A stretch of 64,000 nt of DNA from Bacillus sp. NP157. Its GTDB lineage: Bacteria > Pseudomonadota > Gammaproteobacteria > Xanthomonadales > Rhodanobacteraceae. The DNA lies in NCBI GenBank assembly GCA_018889975.1, contig CP076546.1:3162001-3226000 (forward strand), read 5' to 3'. The notes beneath the pieces are model-generated. The model was not told the DNA's origin and searched no databases. It worked only from the letters and a program-made list of their open reading frames with translations. Positions within the stretch are counted from its first letter, which is position 1, and every line of letters begins with the position of its first letter. Shown here piece after piece: positions 35,072-43,781 of the stretch. Position numbers and translations under genes: made by a program.

Positions 35072-35132
35072 AGCCGGATCCTGTTGCGATCGATTTCGTT
35101 GCCCGCTGCCGCCTTAGGCCAGTACGCCTGAC

Positions 35133-35366
35133 TCAATCTTCGTCCTCGTCGGCTTGCTTGCCATCGTCGCCTTCGTCATAGATCTCATCGACCTCCAACT
35201 CCCAAATCACAAATGCCGTCGGGAAGTCGCAGAAGCCTGGAAGCGGCGCCGAACGTGCAATGGCTGCCTCCGCATTCGCGCGCGTGGAGTACCACCCGAT
35301 AAACCAGGTGCTGAAGACGTCGTCATGGAGAAGCCTTCGATGCTTCACCAGATAGAGAACCTTCAT
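35133..35366 (-). CDS. Small DUF7336-like protein, copy 2
   Basis: 77 aa from ATG 35366 (MKVLYLVKHRRLLHDDVFST). Shares with copy 1 the blocks FIGWYSTRANAEAAI, LPGFCDFPTAFVIWELEVDE and the overall length; it ends in an acidic tail (DEGDDGKQADEDED). The frame is open upstream of 35366 but overlaps the preceding gene. Function unknown. Confidence 0.65.
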   Translation of the reverse strand: MKVLYLVKHRRLLHDDVFSTWFIGWYSTRANAEAAIARSAPLPGFCDFPTAFVIWELEVDEIYDEGDDGKQADEDED

Positions 35367-35406
35367 GCGAATACTCCAGGTATATGTCCAACGCGGTCGT
35401 TGACGG

Positions 35407-35787
35407 CTAATCGCAAACGTCTGGTAGTCGCAATTTTGCTCCGGAGTGAACCTCATGCATCTTCTTGTCATGACCGTATTGGTAACACGACACTCCATAC
35501 ACCTGGATCACGTTGCCGTTCGATTTATCAATCTGAAGGAACGCCGCTACTCGACTCCCTCCCACCCACTCGTCCCATAACAGGTCCATGCTATAGAAAT
35601 CCGGTGATAGCTCGCCTTCCAGCTCAGGCTCAAGGTGCGATCGTAGAAACACGGTTTGTGTTAGCTCTTTCGCTTTCGCTCTCGCCTCGTCTACCGAAAT
35701 CCCTTTGGCTCGGTTGGCTGCGCTGGCGTTCGCAAATCCGCAAGCCATCACCAACAGCATCTTCATAGCGGTGAAACGAGATTTCAT
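35407..35787 (-). CDS. Secreted hypothetical protein
   Basis: 126 aa from ATG 35787, placed six bases after GGGAGGG; the ATG at 35793 is too close to that site. Signal peptide MKMLLVMACGFANASAANRA region, then a mixed alpha/beta domain with FYSMDLLWDEWVGGSRVAAF and two cysteines (VSCYQY, PDVCD). Codon use is visibly more AT-rich than that of the core genes around it. No family recognised; leads the small-gene run downstream of a broken gene. Confidence 0.6.
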   Translation of the reverse strand: MKSRFTAMKMLLVMACGFANASAANRAKGISVDEARAKAKELTQTVFLRSHLEPELEGELSPDFYSMDLLWDEWVGGSRVAAFLQIDKSNGNVIQVYGVSCYQYGHDKKMHEVHSGAKLRLPDVCD

Positions 35788-35807
35788 TGCCATCCCTCCC
35801 GAATGAC

Positions 35808-35910
35808 CTACTGCACCCCGCTGATCGCTCTAGTCACTTCCGGCTGGAACTTTGGATCCGGTGTTGCCGGTTGCTCTAAGGCATGGATGCGCTTCTTGAA
35901 TTCGTCCTGC
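35808..35910 (-). pseudogene. C-terminal remnant of an unknown gene
   Basis: A frame ending in TAG at 35808-35810 reads RSQDEFKKRIHALEQP then ATPDPKFQPEVTRAISGVQ, a plausible protein C-terminus with no start. It runs back into a REP palindrome at 35911, so the 5' part is missing. Likely a fragment left by deletion. Confidence 0.4.
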
Positions 35911-35934
35911 GATCGCGCGCAGGCGCGCTCCTGC
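35911..35934. repeat. REP-type palindromic element (single copy)
   Basis: GATCGCGCGCAGGCGCGCTC plus CTGC matches the arms of the REP pair at 41897-41964 and the copy at 59097, with one change at the end (CTGC for CTAC). It separates two gene fragments. Confidence 0.75.
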
Positions 35935-35959
35935 AAGGGTTCCCTTCACTACCTACGGC

Positions 35960-36395
35960 TCAGATAAGAACATCTGCGCCAACACACTCCGCACCTAACT
36001 CCGAGACTTCCGCGTCATTCAGGACGAGTAGGTGCCTGTCGTCATCGAGGCGGATGAATCTGTCTTCCTGCAGGCCGGCCACACTTCGCAGGCATTTCGC
36101 CTGTTGCGCGTTCAAGACATTGATCGGATACACCCCGCGGATCTTGTCACGATGGAAGGCGCGGTTGTCTCGAAGCTTGCGCGTTCTCTCGAAGAAGAAT
36201 CGACCGAGTTCTTTCGCGGGCATCTGTTCGTAGTGCGTCCCGTAGACGCGCCGCGATCGCCCTGAGCTGCGCAAAGATCTTGCGCGTATCGGCTCCCCTG
36301 GGCCGGTCGTAGCTAACCAGGTGCCGGGCCGCTATCACGTCGTCCATGTGACCTTGTCTTGCAAGGAGGGCCGCTAGCGCGATGATCGCGCGACG
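35960..36395 (-). pseudogene. Truncated, frameshifted gene fragment next to tRNA-Gly
   Basis: Two minus-strand frames look like one protein. The 5' part reads IIALAALLARQGHMDDVIAA through RPRGADTRKIFAQLRAIAA, continuing back to the tRNA boundary with no start codon; near 36255 sense passes to another frame reading RVYGTHYEQMPAKELGRFFF, then NVLNAQQAKCLRSVAG and a stop at 35960. So it lacks its start and carries a probable one-base indel. The protein family is not recognised. An intact version could start at ATG 36347, but the helix-like sequence before it argues for truncation. Confidence 0.45.
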
Positions 36396-36469
36396 TGGAG
36401 CGGGTGAAGGGAATCGAACCCTCGTCAGTAGCTTGGGAAGCTACAGCTCTACCATTGAGCTACACCCGC
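36396..36469 (-). tRNA. tRNA-Gly (CCC anticodon)
   Basis: 74 nt including the encoded CCA. Acceptor stem GCGGGTG / CACCCGC, D arm AGCTCAATGGTAGAGCT, anticodon stem GTAGC/GCTAC with loop TTCCCAA (anticodon CCC), and T arm GAGGGTTCGATTCCCTT. The 3' end borders the gene-fragment region. Confidence 0.95.
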
Positions 36470-36603
36470 ATCGCCCCGGGATGTTAAACGACAAGGCTCC
36501 CGGGGGAAAGGTGGCGACATCCTGAACAGCCCTGAGACCCTGCATTTCCCCGGTCGGGCTCCGGCGCATAATCGGGTCGGGGAATGCCCAGAGGACCGCC
36601 GCC

Positions 36604-37362
36604 ATGCGCTTGCTCGCCGTATCGATCACTGCCCTGTTGGTGTTTGGCGCCAGCCAGGCGTCGGCACAGTCGCGGACGGTGTCCACGGCCAATATGCCGA
36701 AGCCTGGAGTGAGCTACATCTCAGGCCCCTCGGTCCCCGAACGCCGCGAGACGGTCAGCACCGGCACCCTGCCCACCCCGGCACGGCTCTATGTCCGCGG
36801 CCAGCTGGTGACCGGTTCCTACCAGTCCACCACCGAAGTCGGTGGATCCACGTATGGCGACGGCGGCTACGTCGACGGCGGCTATTCGAGCAACAACGGC
36901 TACTACGGCGGCTATTACGGCGGCTACCCGGGGAATGGCTACCCGGGTAACGGCTACCCAGGCAACGGTTACCCCGGCCACGGCGGCTACCCCGGTGGCG
37001 GCCGCCCCGGCAATGGCCACGACCACGACCACGGCCGTCCCGGCGACAACCGCCAGGACAACACGGTCACCGTTGGCGTGAAGCCCCGCCCTTCCGACGG
37101 CAAGCCCGGTTACAACGTCGCCCCGGTCCGCGACGACAACCACCGCGACGGCCGCGGCAACAACAACGGCTGGAACGGCAACGGCAACGGCTGGAATAAC
37201 AACGCCGGCTGGAACAACGGCCCGCAGCCCACGATCAACGAACCGCCGCCGCGCCCCTACACCCCCGGCAGCGGCCAGACTTTCGGCCCGCAGATGATCC
37301 CGGTCAACGGCTCGCGCGTCGCGCCGGGCAGCGGCGGCCCACCGCCGGTCCGCGGGCGCTGA
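36604..37362 (+). CDS. Secreted Gly/Asn/Pro-rich low-complexity protein
   Basis: 252 aa with signal peptide (LLAVSITALLVFGASQASA). The first 80 residues are ordinary, including two similar blocks (ETVSTGTLPTPARLYVRG and RTVSTANMPKPGVSYISG), then a Gly/Tyr/Asn-rich tract with GYPGN units, a His/Asp cluster (GHDHDHGRPGD) that could bind metal, an NGWNGNGNGWNNN tract, and a Pro-rich end. No catalytic domain. Probably an envelope or surface structural protein. Followed 52 bp later by trmB. Confidence 0.75.
   Translation: MRLLAVSITALLVFGASQASAQSRTVSTANMPKPGVSYISGPSVPERRETVSTGTLPTPARLYVRGQLVTGSYQSTTEVGGSTYGDGGYVDGGYSSNNGYYGGYYGGYPGNGYPGNGYPGNGYPGHGGYPGGGRPGNGHDHDHGRPGDNRQDNTVTVGVKPRPSDGKPGYNVAPVRDDNHRDGRGNNNGWNGNGNGWNNNAGWNNGPQPTINEPPPRPYTPGSGQTFGPQMIPVNGSRVAPGSGGPPPVRGR
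36922..36981 (+). repeat. Four tandem 15-bp units encoding GYPGN/GYPGH
   Basis: Units at 36922, 36937, 36952 and 36967 of the form GGCTACCCGGGNAAY with 1-4 changes each; a diverged fifth follows. A candidate for length variation by slippage. Confidence 0.8.
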
Positions 37363-37414
37363 AGCAAAGCCGCCCACCCGCTAGAATGGGCCGCTTTGAC
37401 CCGACCGACTGACC

Positions 37415-38137
37415 ATGGCCCACGACGACGACACGCAGGGCGAAGGCCCCTTCCAGCGCCGCATCCGTAGCTTCGTGCTGCGCGAAGGCCGGATGACCCC
37501 GGCCCAGCAGCGCGCCTTCGACGACCACTGGGCACGCTTCGGCCTGGATTACACCGGCGGCACCCGCGACCTCCCGGCCACCTTCGGTCGCGAAGCCCCG
37601 CGCGTGCTCGAGATCGGTTTCGGCAATGGCGAGGCCCTGGCCTGGGCGTCCGAGCACGACCTCGCCCGCGACTACGTCGGCGTGGAAGTCCACGGCCCGG
37701 GCGTCGGCCGCCTGATGAACGCGCTGGCCGCCCGCGACGCCAGCAACGTGCGCCTGTACAAGCACGACGCGGTGGAAGTCCTCGAAAACGAGATCGCCCC
37801 GGGCAGCCTGTCCGAAGTGCGCATCTGGTTCCCGGACCCCTGGCACAAGAAGCGCCACAACAAGCGCCGCCTCGTCCAGCCGGCTTTCATCGCTCTGCTC
37901 GCGTCACGCATGGCGCCGGGCGGCCTGCTCCACCTCGCCACCGACTGGGAGGCCTATGCCGAGCACATGCGCGAGGTGATGGAAGCCGCGCCGGGCTGGC
38001 AGAATCGCGTGGGCCCGGGCGCCACCGCCGAGCGTCCGGAGTGGCGCATCGAAACCCATTTCGAACGCCGCGGCATGCGTCTTGGCCATGGCGTCTGGGA
38101 TTTCCTCTACGAATGGCACGGTTCGACAAGCCCTTGA
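37415..38137 (+). CDS. trmB: tRNA (guanine-N7-)-methyltransferase
   Basis: 240 aa. SAM-dependent enzyme forming m7G46 in tRNA. Rossmann motif [16 protein letters not shown], the acidic end of strand 2 [14 protein letters not shown], and the family signature [20 protein letters not shown], then [15 protein letters not shown]-terminal [20 protein letters not shown] is also typical. Cytoplasmic, housekeeping; it may be cotranscribed with the upstream low-complexity gene. Confidence 0.96.
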   Translation: MAHDDDTQGEGPFQRRIRSFVLREGRMTPAQQRAFDDHWARFGLDYTGGTRDLPATFGREAPRVLEIGFGNGEALAWASEHDLARDYVGVEVHGPGVGRLMNALAARDASNVRLYKHDAVEVLENEIAPGSLSEVRIWFPDPWHKKRHNKRRLVQPAFIALLASRMAPGGLLHLATDWEAYAEHMREVMEAAPGWQNRVGPGATAERPEWRIETHFERRGMRLGHGVWDFLYEWHGSTSP

Positions 38138-38184
38138 TGGATTAAGGCCCATAGTGGGTCTTCGCGTCCCTCACGGAGCCCCGC

Positions 38185-39918
38185 ATGTCTATTTCCACCC
38201 TGGCCGACCTGTTCGCCGAGACCCTCGAAGAAGCCGGTGTCCGCCGCATCTATGGCGTGGTGGGCGACAGCCTCAACGCCATCACCGAATCCCTGCGCGA
38301 GCGCAACCGCATCGACTGGGTGCATGTTCGCCACGAAGAAGCCGCGGCCTTCGCCGCCGGCGGTGAAGCCCAGGTCACCGGGGAACTCGCGGTCTGCGCG
38401 GGTAGCTGCGGCCCTGGCAACCTGCACCTGATCAACGGCCTTTTCGACTGCCATCGCACCCGCACGCCGGTGCTGGCGATCGCCGCGCACATCCCCAGCG
38501 CCGAGATCGGCAGCGGCTACTTCCAGGAAACCCATCCGACCGAACTGTTCCGCGAATGCAGCGTGTTCTGCGAGATGGTCTCGGACCCGGCGCAGATGCC
38601 CCGCGTGCTCGACTCGGCGATCCGTGCCGCGGTGGGCCAGCGTGGCGTGGCCGTGGTGGTGATTCCCGGCGACGTGGCGATGAAGAAGGCCGTGGTGAAG
38701 AAGGTCACGCCGAAGGCCGGCCTGCTTCCGCCCGCGCCCAAGGTGGTCCCGGCCGAGCGTGAGCTCGATGCCCTGGCGGCCCTGCTCAACGCCGGCAAGC
38801 GCGTCACCCTGCTTTGCGGCCGCGGCACCGCCGGTGCCCACGACGAGTTGCTGGCCCTCGCCGAGGCGCTGAAGTCGCCGATCGTGCATGCACTCGGCGG
38901 CAAGGAATTCGTGGAGTACGACAACCCCTACGACGTGGGCATGACCGGCCTCATCGGCTTCAGCTCCGGCTACCACGCCATGGAAGACTGCGACACGCTG
39001 TTGATGCTCGGCACGGACTTCCCCTATCGGCAGTTCTACCCGGAAGACGCGAAGATCGCCCAGGTCGACATCCGTCCCGGCAACATCGGCCGGCGCTGCC
39101 AGGTCGACCTCGGCGTGGTCGGCGACGTCGGCGAAACGCTGCGCGCCCTGCTGCCGCGGATCGAGCCGAAGCGGGTTCGTGGCCACCTCGACCGCTGCCT
39201 GGCCCACTACGCGCGGACCCGCGAAGACCTCGACGAACTCGCCGCCATCCGTGCCGGCCACGAGCTGATCCATCCGCAGCAGGTCACCCACCTGGTTAGC
39301 GAGCTGGCCGAAGAGGATGCGGTGTTCACCTGCGACGTCGGCACGCCGACGATCTGGGCGGCCCGCTACCTCAGGATGAATGGCAAGCGCCGGTTGGTCG
39401 GCTCCTTCGTCCACGGCTCGATGGCCAACGCCATGCCCCAGGCCATCGGCATCCAGGCCGCGTATCCCGATCGCCAGGTGATCTCGCTCTCCGGCGACGG
39501 CGGCTTCGCCATGCTGATGGGCGACTTCATCACACTGGCCCAGGAGAAGCTGCCGGTGAAGATCATCGTGCTCAACAACGGCACGCTGGGCTTCGTCGAG
39601 ATGGAAATGAAGGCCGCGGGCCTGCAGGAAACCGGCGTGGAGCTGCAGAACCCGGATTTCGCCGCCATGGCCAATGCCATGGGCATCCACGGCCGCCGGG
39701 TGGCGCGTGCCTCCGACCTGCCGGCCGCGATCGCCGAGGTGCTCTCGCACGAAGGGCCGGCCCTGCTCGATGTCGTCAGCAACCGCCTGGAACTGTCGAT
39801 CCCGCCGAAGATCAGCGGGGAACAGGTCAAGGGCTTCAGCCTCTATGCGCTGAAGGCGGTGATGAGCGGGCGTGGCGACAGCATCGTCGACCTAGCGGTG
39901 TCCAACCTCAGCCGCTGA
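38185..39918 (+). CDS. poxB: Pyruvate dehydrogenase (quinone) / pyruvate oxidase-type ThDP enzyme
   Basis: 577 aa, the family length. Oxidative decarboxylation of pyruvate to acetate and CO2, passing electrons via FAD to ubiquinone at the membrane. The N-terminal Glu of the ThDP enzymes is in [15 protein letters not shown], the FAD domain has [20 protein letters not shown], and the ThDP-binding motif is [20 protein letters not shown] ending VLNN. The C-terminal segment (about 530-577) is the usual membrane-binding/activation tail region. POX rather than acetolactate synthase is supported by the tail and by [15 protein letters not shown]. Confidence 0.92.
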   Translation: MSISTLADLFAETLEEAGVRRIYGVVGDSLNAITESLRERNRIDWVHVRHEEAAAFAAGGEAQVTGELAVCAGSCGPGNLHLINGLFDCHRTRTPVLAIAAHIPSAEIGSGYFQETHPTELFRECSVFCEMVSDPAQMPRVLDSAIRAAVGQRGVAVVVIPGDVAMKKAVVKKVTPKAGLLPPAPKVVPAERELDALAALLNAGKRVTLLCGRGTAGAHDELLALAEALKSPIVHALGGKEFVEYDNPYDVGMTGLIGFSSGYHAMEDCDTLLMLGTDFPYRQFYPEDAKIAQVDIRPGNIGRRCQVDLGVVGDVGETLRALLPRIEPKRVRGHLDRCLAHYARTREDLDELAAIRAGHELIHPQQVTHLVSELAEEDAVFTCDVGTPTIWAARYLRMNGKRRLVGSFVHGSMANAMPQAIGIQAAYPDRQVISLSGDGGFAMLMGDFITLAQEKLPVKIIVLNNGTLGFVEMEMKAAGLQETGVELQNPDFAAMANAMGIHGRRVARASDLPAAIAEVLSHEGPALLDVVSNRLELSIPPKISGEQVKGFSLYALKAVMSGRGDSIVDLAVSNLSR

Positions 39919-40047
39919 CCACCCCAGCCATGTACCTGTCTTCAGCCCGGAGCCACCCCTAGCGCGTATACTTCTGCGCCATCGACAGCAGCCTGGCGAA
40001 GCGATGCCACCGCATGCCCCCATCGACCGGAACGGGACTGCCGGCTA

Positions 40048-41889
40048 GTGGCACTTACACTCACGCCTGAAATGATCCTCGTGCTGGGCCTGGTGGGCTT
40101 CACCATGCTCATGCTCGTGCTGGAGTGGATCCGCGCCGACATGGTGGCGCTGCTGGTGGTGGTCACCATCGGCCTCACCGGGCTGATCCCCGGTGAGCAG
40201 GTGTTCAACGGCTTCGCCGGTAACGCCGTCATCGCGATCATCGCGATCATGATCATGGGCGCCGGCCTCGACCGCGCCGGCGTGCTCAACCTCACCGCCT
40301 CGTTCGTGATGCGCATGGCGCGTGGCGTGGAGTCGCGGCTAGGCGTGGTGGTCAACAGCGTCACCAGCCTGTTCAGCGCCGTGATCCCCAGCCAGGCCCT
40401 GGCCGCGCTGATGATCCCGGTCACCTCACGCCTGTCCGCGCGCACGGGCGTGCCGATGTCGCGGCTGCTGCTGCCGATGGCGTTCTGCATCCTGACGGCG
40501 ACCAACACCACGCTGATCGCCAACTCGCCGCTGATCGTCCTCAACGACCTGATCGCCAGCGCCAACAGCAACCTGCCCCCCGGCGCGCACACCATCCCGA
40601 AGTTCGGCCTGTTCAGCGTCACGCCCGTGGGCCTGGTGCTGGCCGGCCTCGGCGTGGCCTTCTTCTGGCTGTTCTCGCGCAAGCTGCTGCCCGAGCGCGA
40701 AGACGAGCGGCTGAAGGTGACCCCGGGCCGAACCGAGAGCTACTTCGCCGACACCTATGGCATCGCCGGCGAAACGGCCGAGCTCACCGTCACCGCCGAG
40801 AGCCCGCTGGTGGGCATGAGCATCGGCGAGGTGGAACAGCTGCACGGCGCCCCGCTGATCCTCGCCATCAAGAATGGCAACGAAAGCCGTGTGGCCCCGC
40901 CGTCGGACCAGATGATCTGGGTGGGTACGGTGCTCGGCGTGCTGGCCCCGAAGGACGCGATCAACGCCTTCGCCAATAACCAGCTGTGCCGCGTGTCGAT
41001 GCGCATGCGCCAGCTCGGCGAGCAGTTCAACACCACCCGTGCCGGTATTTCCGAGGCGGTGATCCCGCCCAGCTCGCGCTTCATCAAGCAGACCGTGGGT
41101 GAGCTGCGCCTGCGCAAGCGTTTCGGCATCTCCGTGCTGGCGGTGAACCGCGGCGACGAGGTCTACCGCGAAGACGTGCGTGCGGTGAGCCTGCGCGCCG
41201 GCGATACCCTGGTGCTGCACAGCAAGTGGCGCGACCTGATGCTGGCCGAGGAAGACCGCGACTTCGTCGTGGTCACCGACGTGCCGAAGGAAGAGCAGCG
41301 TCCCGGCAAGATCTGGCAGGCCGTCGGCTTCTTCGTGCTGGCCAAGTGCCTGGCCCTGTTCACCCACCTCGACCTGTCGGTGGCGATGATGACCGGCGCC
41401 GTGGGCATGCTGCTCACCGGCGTGCTGAACATGGACGAGGCGTACAAGGCGATCAACTGGAAGACCATCTTCGTCACCGCCTGCCTGATTCCGCTGGGAT
41501 GGTCGATGGATTCCACCGGCACCGCGAGCTGGATCGCGCAGGAAGTCCTGGCCGTGCTCGGCCACGCCCCGCAGTGGACCCTGCAGCTGTCGATCGCCGT
41601 GCTGACCCTGATCTTTTCGCAGGTGATGTCGAACGTGGGCGCCACCGTGATGATGGTGCCGATCGCGATCAGCGTGGCCGTGTCCACGGGTGGCAACCCG
41701 TCCGCCTACGCGCTGATCGTGGCGGTATCGTCGTCGAACACCTTCCTGCTGCCGTCGGGCCACCCGGCCCTGATGATGGTCGCCGGCCCCGGTGGCTACC
41801 GGGCGAAGGACTTCCTGCGGGTAGGCCTGCCGCTGACCGTCCTGGTGCTGGTGGTGACGCTGGTCTGCGTCAACCTCATGTACCGCTGA
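40048..41889 (+). CDS. SLC13-family permease with two RCK_C (TrkA-C) domains
   Basis: 613 aa from GTG 40048; ATG 40072 (MILVLGLVGF) is an alternative. Membrane halves at about 1-220 and 420-613 with DASS/ArsB-like motifs (SQALAALMIPVTSRLSAR, TATNTTLIANSPLIV and SNTFLLPSGHPALMM with two SNT/TNT-like hairpin motifs). Between them two cytosolic RCK_C domains (about 250-400), GMSIGEVEQLHGAPLILAIK and GELRLRKRFGISVLAVNRGD. Inner-membrane transporter for sulfate, dicarboxylate or a similar anion; the substrate cannot be read from sequence. Confidence 0.88.
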   Translation: MALTLTPEMILVLGLVGFTMLMLVLEWIRADMVALLVVVTIGLTGLIPGEQVFNGFAGNAVIAIIAIMIMGAGLDRAGVLNLTASFVMRMARGVESRLGVVVNSVTSLFSAVIPSQALAALMIPVTSRLSARTGVPMSRLLLPMAFCILTATNTTLIANSPLIVLNDLIASANSNLPPGAHTIPKFGLFSVTPVGLVLAGLGVAFFWLFSRKLLPEREDERLKVTPGRTESYFADTYGIAGETAELTVTAESPLVGMSIGEVEQLHGAPLILAIKNGNESRVAPPSDQMIWVGTVLGVLAPKDAINAFANNQLCRVSMRMRQLGEQFNTTRAGISEAVIPPSSRFIKQTVGELRLRKRFGISVLAVNRGDEVYREDVRAVSLRAGDTLVLHSKWRDLMLAEEDRDFVVVTDVPKEEQRPGKIWQAVGFFVLAKCLALFTHLDLSVAMMTGAVGMLLTGVLNMDEAYKAINWKTIFVTACLIPLGWSMDSTGTASWIAQEVLAVLGHAPQWTLQLSIAVLTLIFSQVMSNVGATVMMVPIAISVAVSTGGNPSAYALIVAVSSSNTFLLPSGHPALMMVAGPGGYRAKDFLRVGLPLTVLVLVVTLVCVNLMYR

Positions 41890-41896
41890 CGGTCGT

Positions 41897-41964
41897 GTGT
41901 AGGAGCGCGCCTGCGCGCGATGGGGGTTGCCGCGATTCCATCGCGCGCAGGCGCGCTCCTACAC
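41897..41964. repeat. REP inverted pair (BIME-like)
   Basis: Two inverted copies of GTGTAGGAGCGCGCCTGCGC plus GCGATGG (41897-41923 and 41938-41964) flank a 14-bp spacer. Each copy is itself a palindrome. It lies between the SLC13 stop and the convergent Rieske stop, and could form a strong hairpin acting as terminator or mRNA stabiliser. Confidence 0.85.
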
Positions 41965-41991
41965 GCACATCCACACGCACACAGAAATATC

Positions 41992-42333
41992 TCAGGCGAG
42001 CTGGACGGTGCCGTTGCTGACTGTGACGGGCACGGCGCGCAGGCGGTCGCCCTTGCAGGGGCCGGTCTGGCAGTGGCCGTCGCCGGCGGTGAAGGTGGCG
42101 CCGTGGGCGGCGCAGATGATCAGGCCGTTGCGGACGAGGAAGCGGCCGGGCGCGTAGTCGAGCCGCCGGCCCGCATGCGGGCACACGTTATAGAAGGCAC
42201 TGACCGCCTCGCCGTCGCGATAGACCAGCAGGGATTCGGCTTCGCCGGCCACCAGGGCTTCGACTTCGATGGCATTGCCGTCGGGGATGTCTTCGAGGAG
42301 ACAGAGGGGGGCGCTATCGGGGTTGGTCGTCAT
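41992..42333 (-). CDS. Rieske [2Fe-2S] ferredoxin-like protein
   Basis: 113 aa from ATG 42333; upstream in-frame codons overlap the divergent gene and have no ribosome site. Cluster ligands Cys51/His53 (CPHAGRRLD) and Cys74/His77 (CAAHGATF), then DGHCQTGPCKGDRLRAVPVT, the ending found in NirD- and dioxygenase-type ferredoxin components. Cytoplasmic electron carrier; the partner oxygenase or reductase is not adjacent. Confidence 0.88.
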   Translation of the reverse strand: MTTNPDSAPLCLLEDIPDGNAIEVEALVAGEAESLLVYRDGEAVSAFYNVCPHAGRRLDYAPGRFLVRNGLIICAAHGATFTAGDGHCQTGPCKGDRLRAVPVTVSNGTVQLA

Positions 42334-42413
42334 GGCACTTGTCTGGGGGGAGGGGATGCCCCAAGGTAAAGAGGCTCGCACGCATGTCATTGTGCCATAC
42401 GGATTTTTAACCA

Positions 42414-42719
42414 ATGCGCTTCGTCTTCCCGCCCATCCGCCGTTCACGCAACCCGCTCGCCCGCGCCCTGTCGCTCGTGGCCGGCCTGGCCGTGCTCGGG
42501 GTATTGCTGGTCTTCGGCGTGGTCGTGCTTGGCGTGCTGGTGGCCGGTGGCCTGGTCTTCCTGGCAGTCCGCCAGTGGAAGCTGGCCCGTGGTCGCACGG
42601 CGGGTGCCACGGGGCCTGTCGGCGCGGCGCCGCAGACGGCTGCGCGCGCCAAGGAGCCGGACGTGCTCGAAGGCGAATTCGTGGTCATCAGCCGCCAGGG
42701 CCGTCCCGTCCACCATTGA
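42414..42719 (+). CDS. Small membrane protein of unknown function
   Basis: 101 aa. A basic N-terminus (RRSRNPLARAL) is followed by a long hydrophobic stretch (LSLVAGLAVLGVLLVFGVVV then LGVLVAGGLVFLAV) that may be one or two helices, then a basic/Ala-rich linker and a C-terminal LEGEFVVISRQGRPVHH. Divergent from the Rieske gene. No family recognised. Confidence 0.7.
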   Translation: MRFVFPPIRRSRNPLARALSLVAGLAVLGVLLVFGVVVLGVLVAGGLVFLAVRQWKLARGRTAGATGPVGAAPQTAARAKEPDVLEGEFVVISRQGRPVHH

Positions 42720-42803
42720 TCGCCTGTGGGCGCGGGATCGCAAGACGCGGATATCTCTCGCGCTGCCCTCCGCTTACGCTGGTCTCCCATGAAGGAGGCC
42801 ACC

Positions 42804-43682
42804 ATGAACCGTCCCGCCCTCGCCATGCCGAATCCGACCGACGATGCCCTGGAACGCGTGCGTCTTGCCCTCGAGCAGGACGATGCCAGCGCGGACCTGG
42901 CTAGCCTGGCCGCGCTCGCCGGATTGAGCCCGACCCACCTGCAGCGGATCTTCCGCAAGCGCTATGGCGTGAGCCCCGCCGAGTACGCACGCTCGCGGCG
43001 CTTCGGCCAGCTCCGCCAGGCCCTGCGCGACGGCGCGGCGGTGACCGATGCCGTCTACGACTCCGGGTTCGGCTCAGGCAGCCGCGTCTACGAAGAGAGC
43101 GACCGCCGCCTCGGCATGACCCCGGCGAGCTATCGCGCGGGTGGCGCCGGCGCTTCGATCCGCTACACCACCACCTCGACGCCGCTGGGCCAGCTGCTGG
43201 TCGCGACGACGGCGCGCGGTATCTGTTCGGTGACCCTGGGTGCCGACGACGCCGGGCTTCAAACGCGCCTGGCCGACGAATTCCCGCTCGCCACGCGCGA
43301 ACGCGTCGACGAGGGCCGCGAGGAATGGCTCGATGCGGTGATCGCGCGGGTCGCCCACGAACTGGGCTGGAGCGACCGCGATGCGCCGGCCATGCCGCCG
43401 CTCGATGTGGCCGCCACGGCCTTCCAGTGGCGGGTGTGGGACGCGCTGATCCGCATCCCGCGCGGGGAAACGCTGAGCTACGGCGAGCTTGCCGCGAAGA
43501 TCGGCGTGCCCAAGGCCGCGCGTGCCATCGGCCGCGCCTGCGGCAGCAACAAGCTCGCCTTGCTGGTGCCCTGCCACCGCATCATCCGCGAAGACGGCAG
43601 CCTCGGCGGCTGGCGTTGGGGCATGGAGATCAAGCGCCAGCTGCTGGCCAGCGAGCGCGCCATGAGCGCCGCTCAAGGCTGA
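42804..43682 (+). CDS. Ada-like protein lacking the N-terminal Zn domain: AraC HTH plus O6-alkylguanine transferase
   Basis: 292 aa from ATG 42804 (AAGGAGG upstream). AraC-type HTH about 20-115 (LAALAGLSPTHLQRIFRKRY, TDAVYDSGFGSGSRVYEESD), then an RNase-H-like N-subdomain and an MGMT catalytic domain (about 195-292). The methyl acceptor is Cys257 in PCHRII, preceded by RAIGRACGSN. Directly repairs O6-methylguanine. Compared with full Ada it lacks the phosphotriester domain that normally triggers transcription activation, so how it would be switched on is unclear. Cytoplasmic. Confidence 0.92.
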   Translation: MNRPALAMPNPTDDALERVRLALEQDDASADLASLAALAGLSPTHLQRIFRKRYGVSPAEYARSRRFGQLRQALRDGAAVTDAVYDSGFGSGSRVYEESDRRLGMTPASYRAGGAGASIRYTTTSTPLGQLLVATTARGICSVTLGADDAGLQTRLADEFPLATRERVDEGREEWLDAVIARVAHELGWSDRDAPAMPPLDVAATAFQWRVWDALIRIPRGETLSYGELAAKIGVPKAARAIGRACGSNKLALLVPCHRIIREDGSLGGWRWGMEIKRQLLASERAMSAAQG

Positions 43683-43781
43683 CCCGCGAAGCTTTCGCTA
43701 CCGCGCCGCGCGCGTCGGCGATATCGTGCAAGACCTGCGCCGTCGCTGGCGGCGCGCTCCACGCACTGGCTCTTCCCCACC

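Noticed and set aside
33895..36395. Direct att repeat of the tRNA-Gly 3' end
   Set aside because: Scanned by eye for a copy of the last 15-20 tRNA bases on the far side of the patch and none was found, so island boundaries are not claimed.
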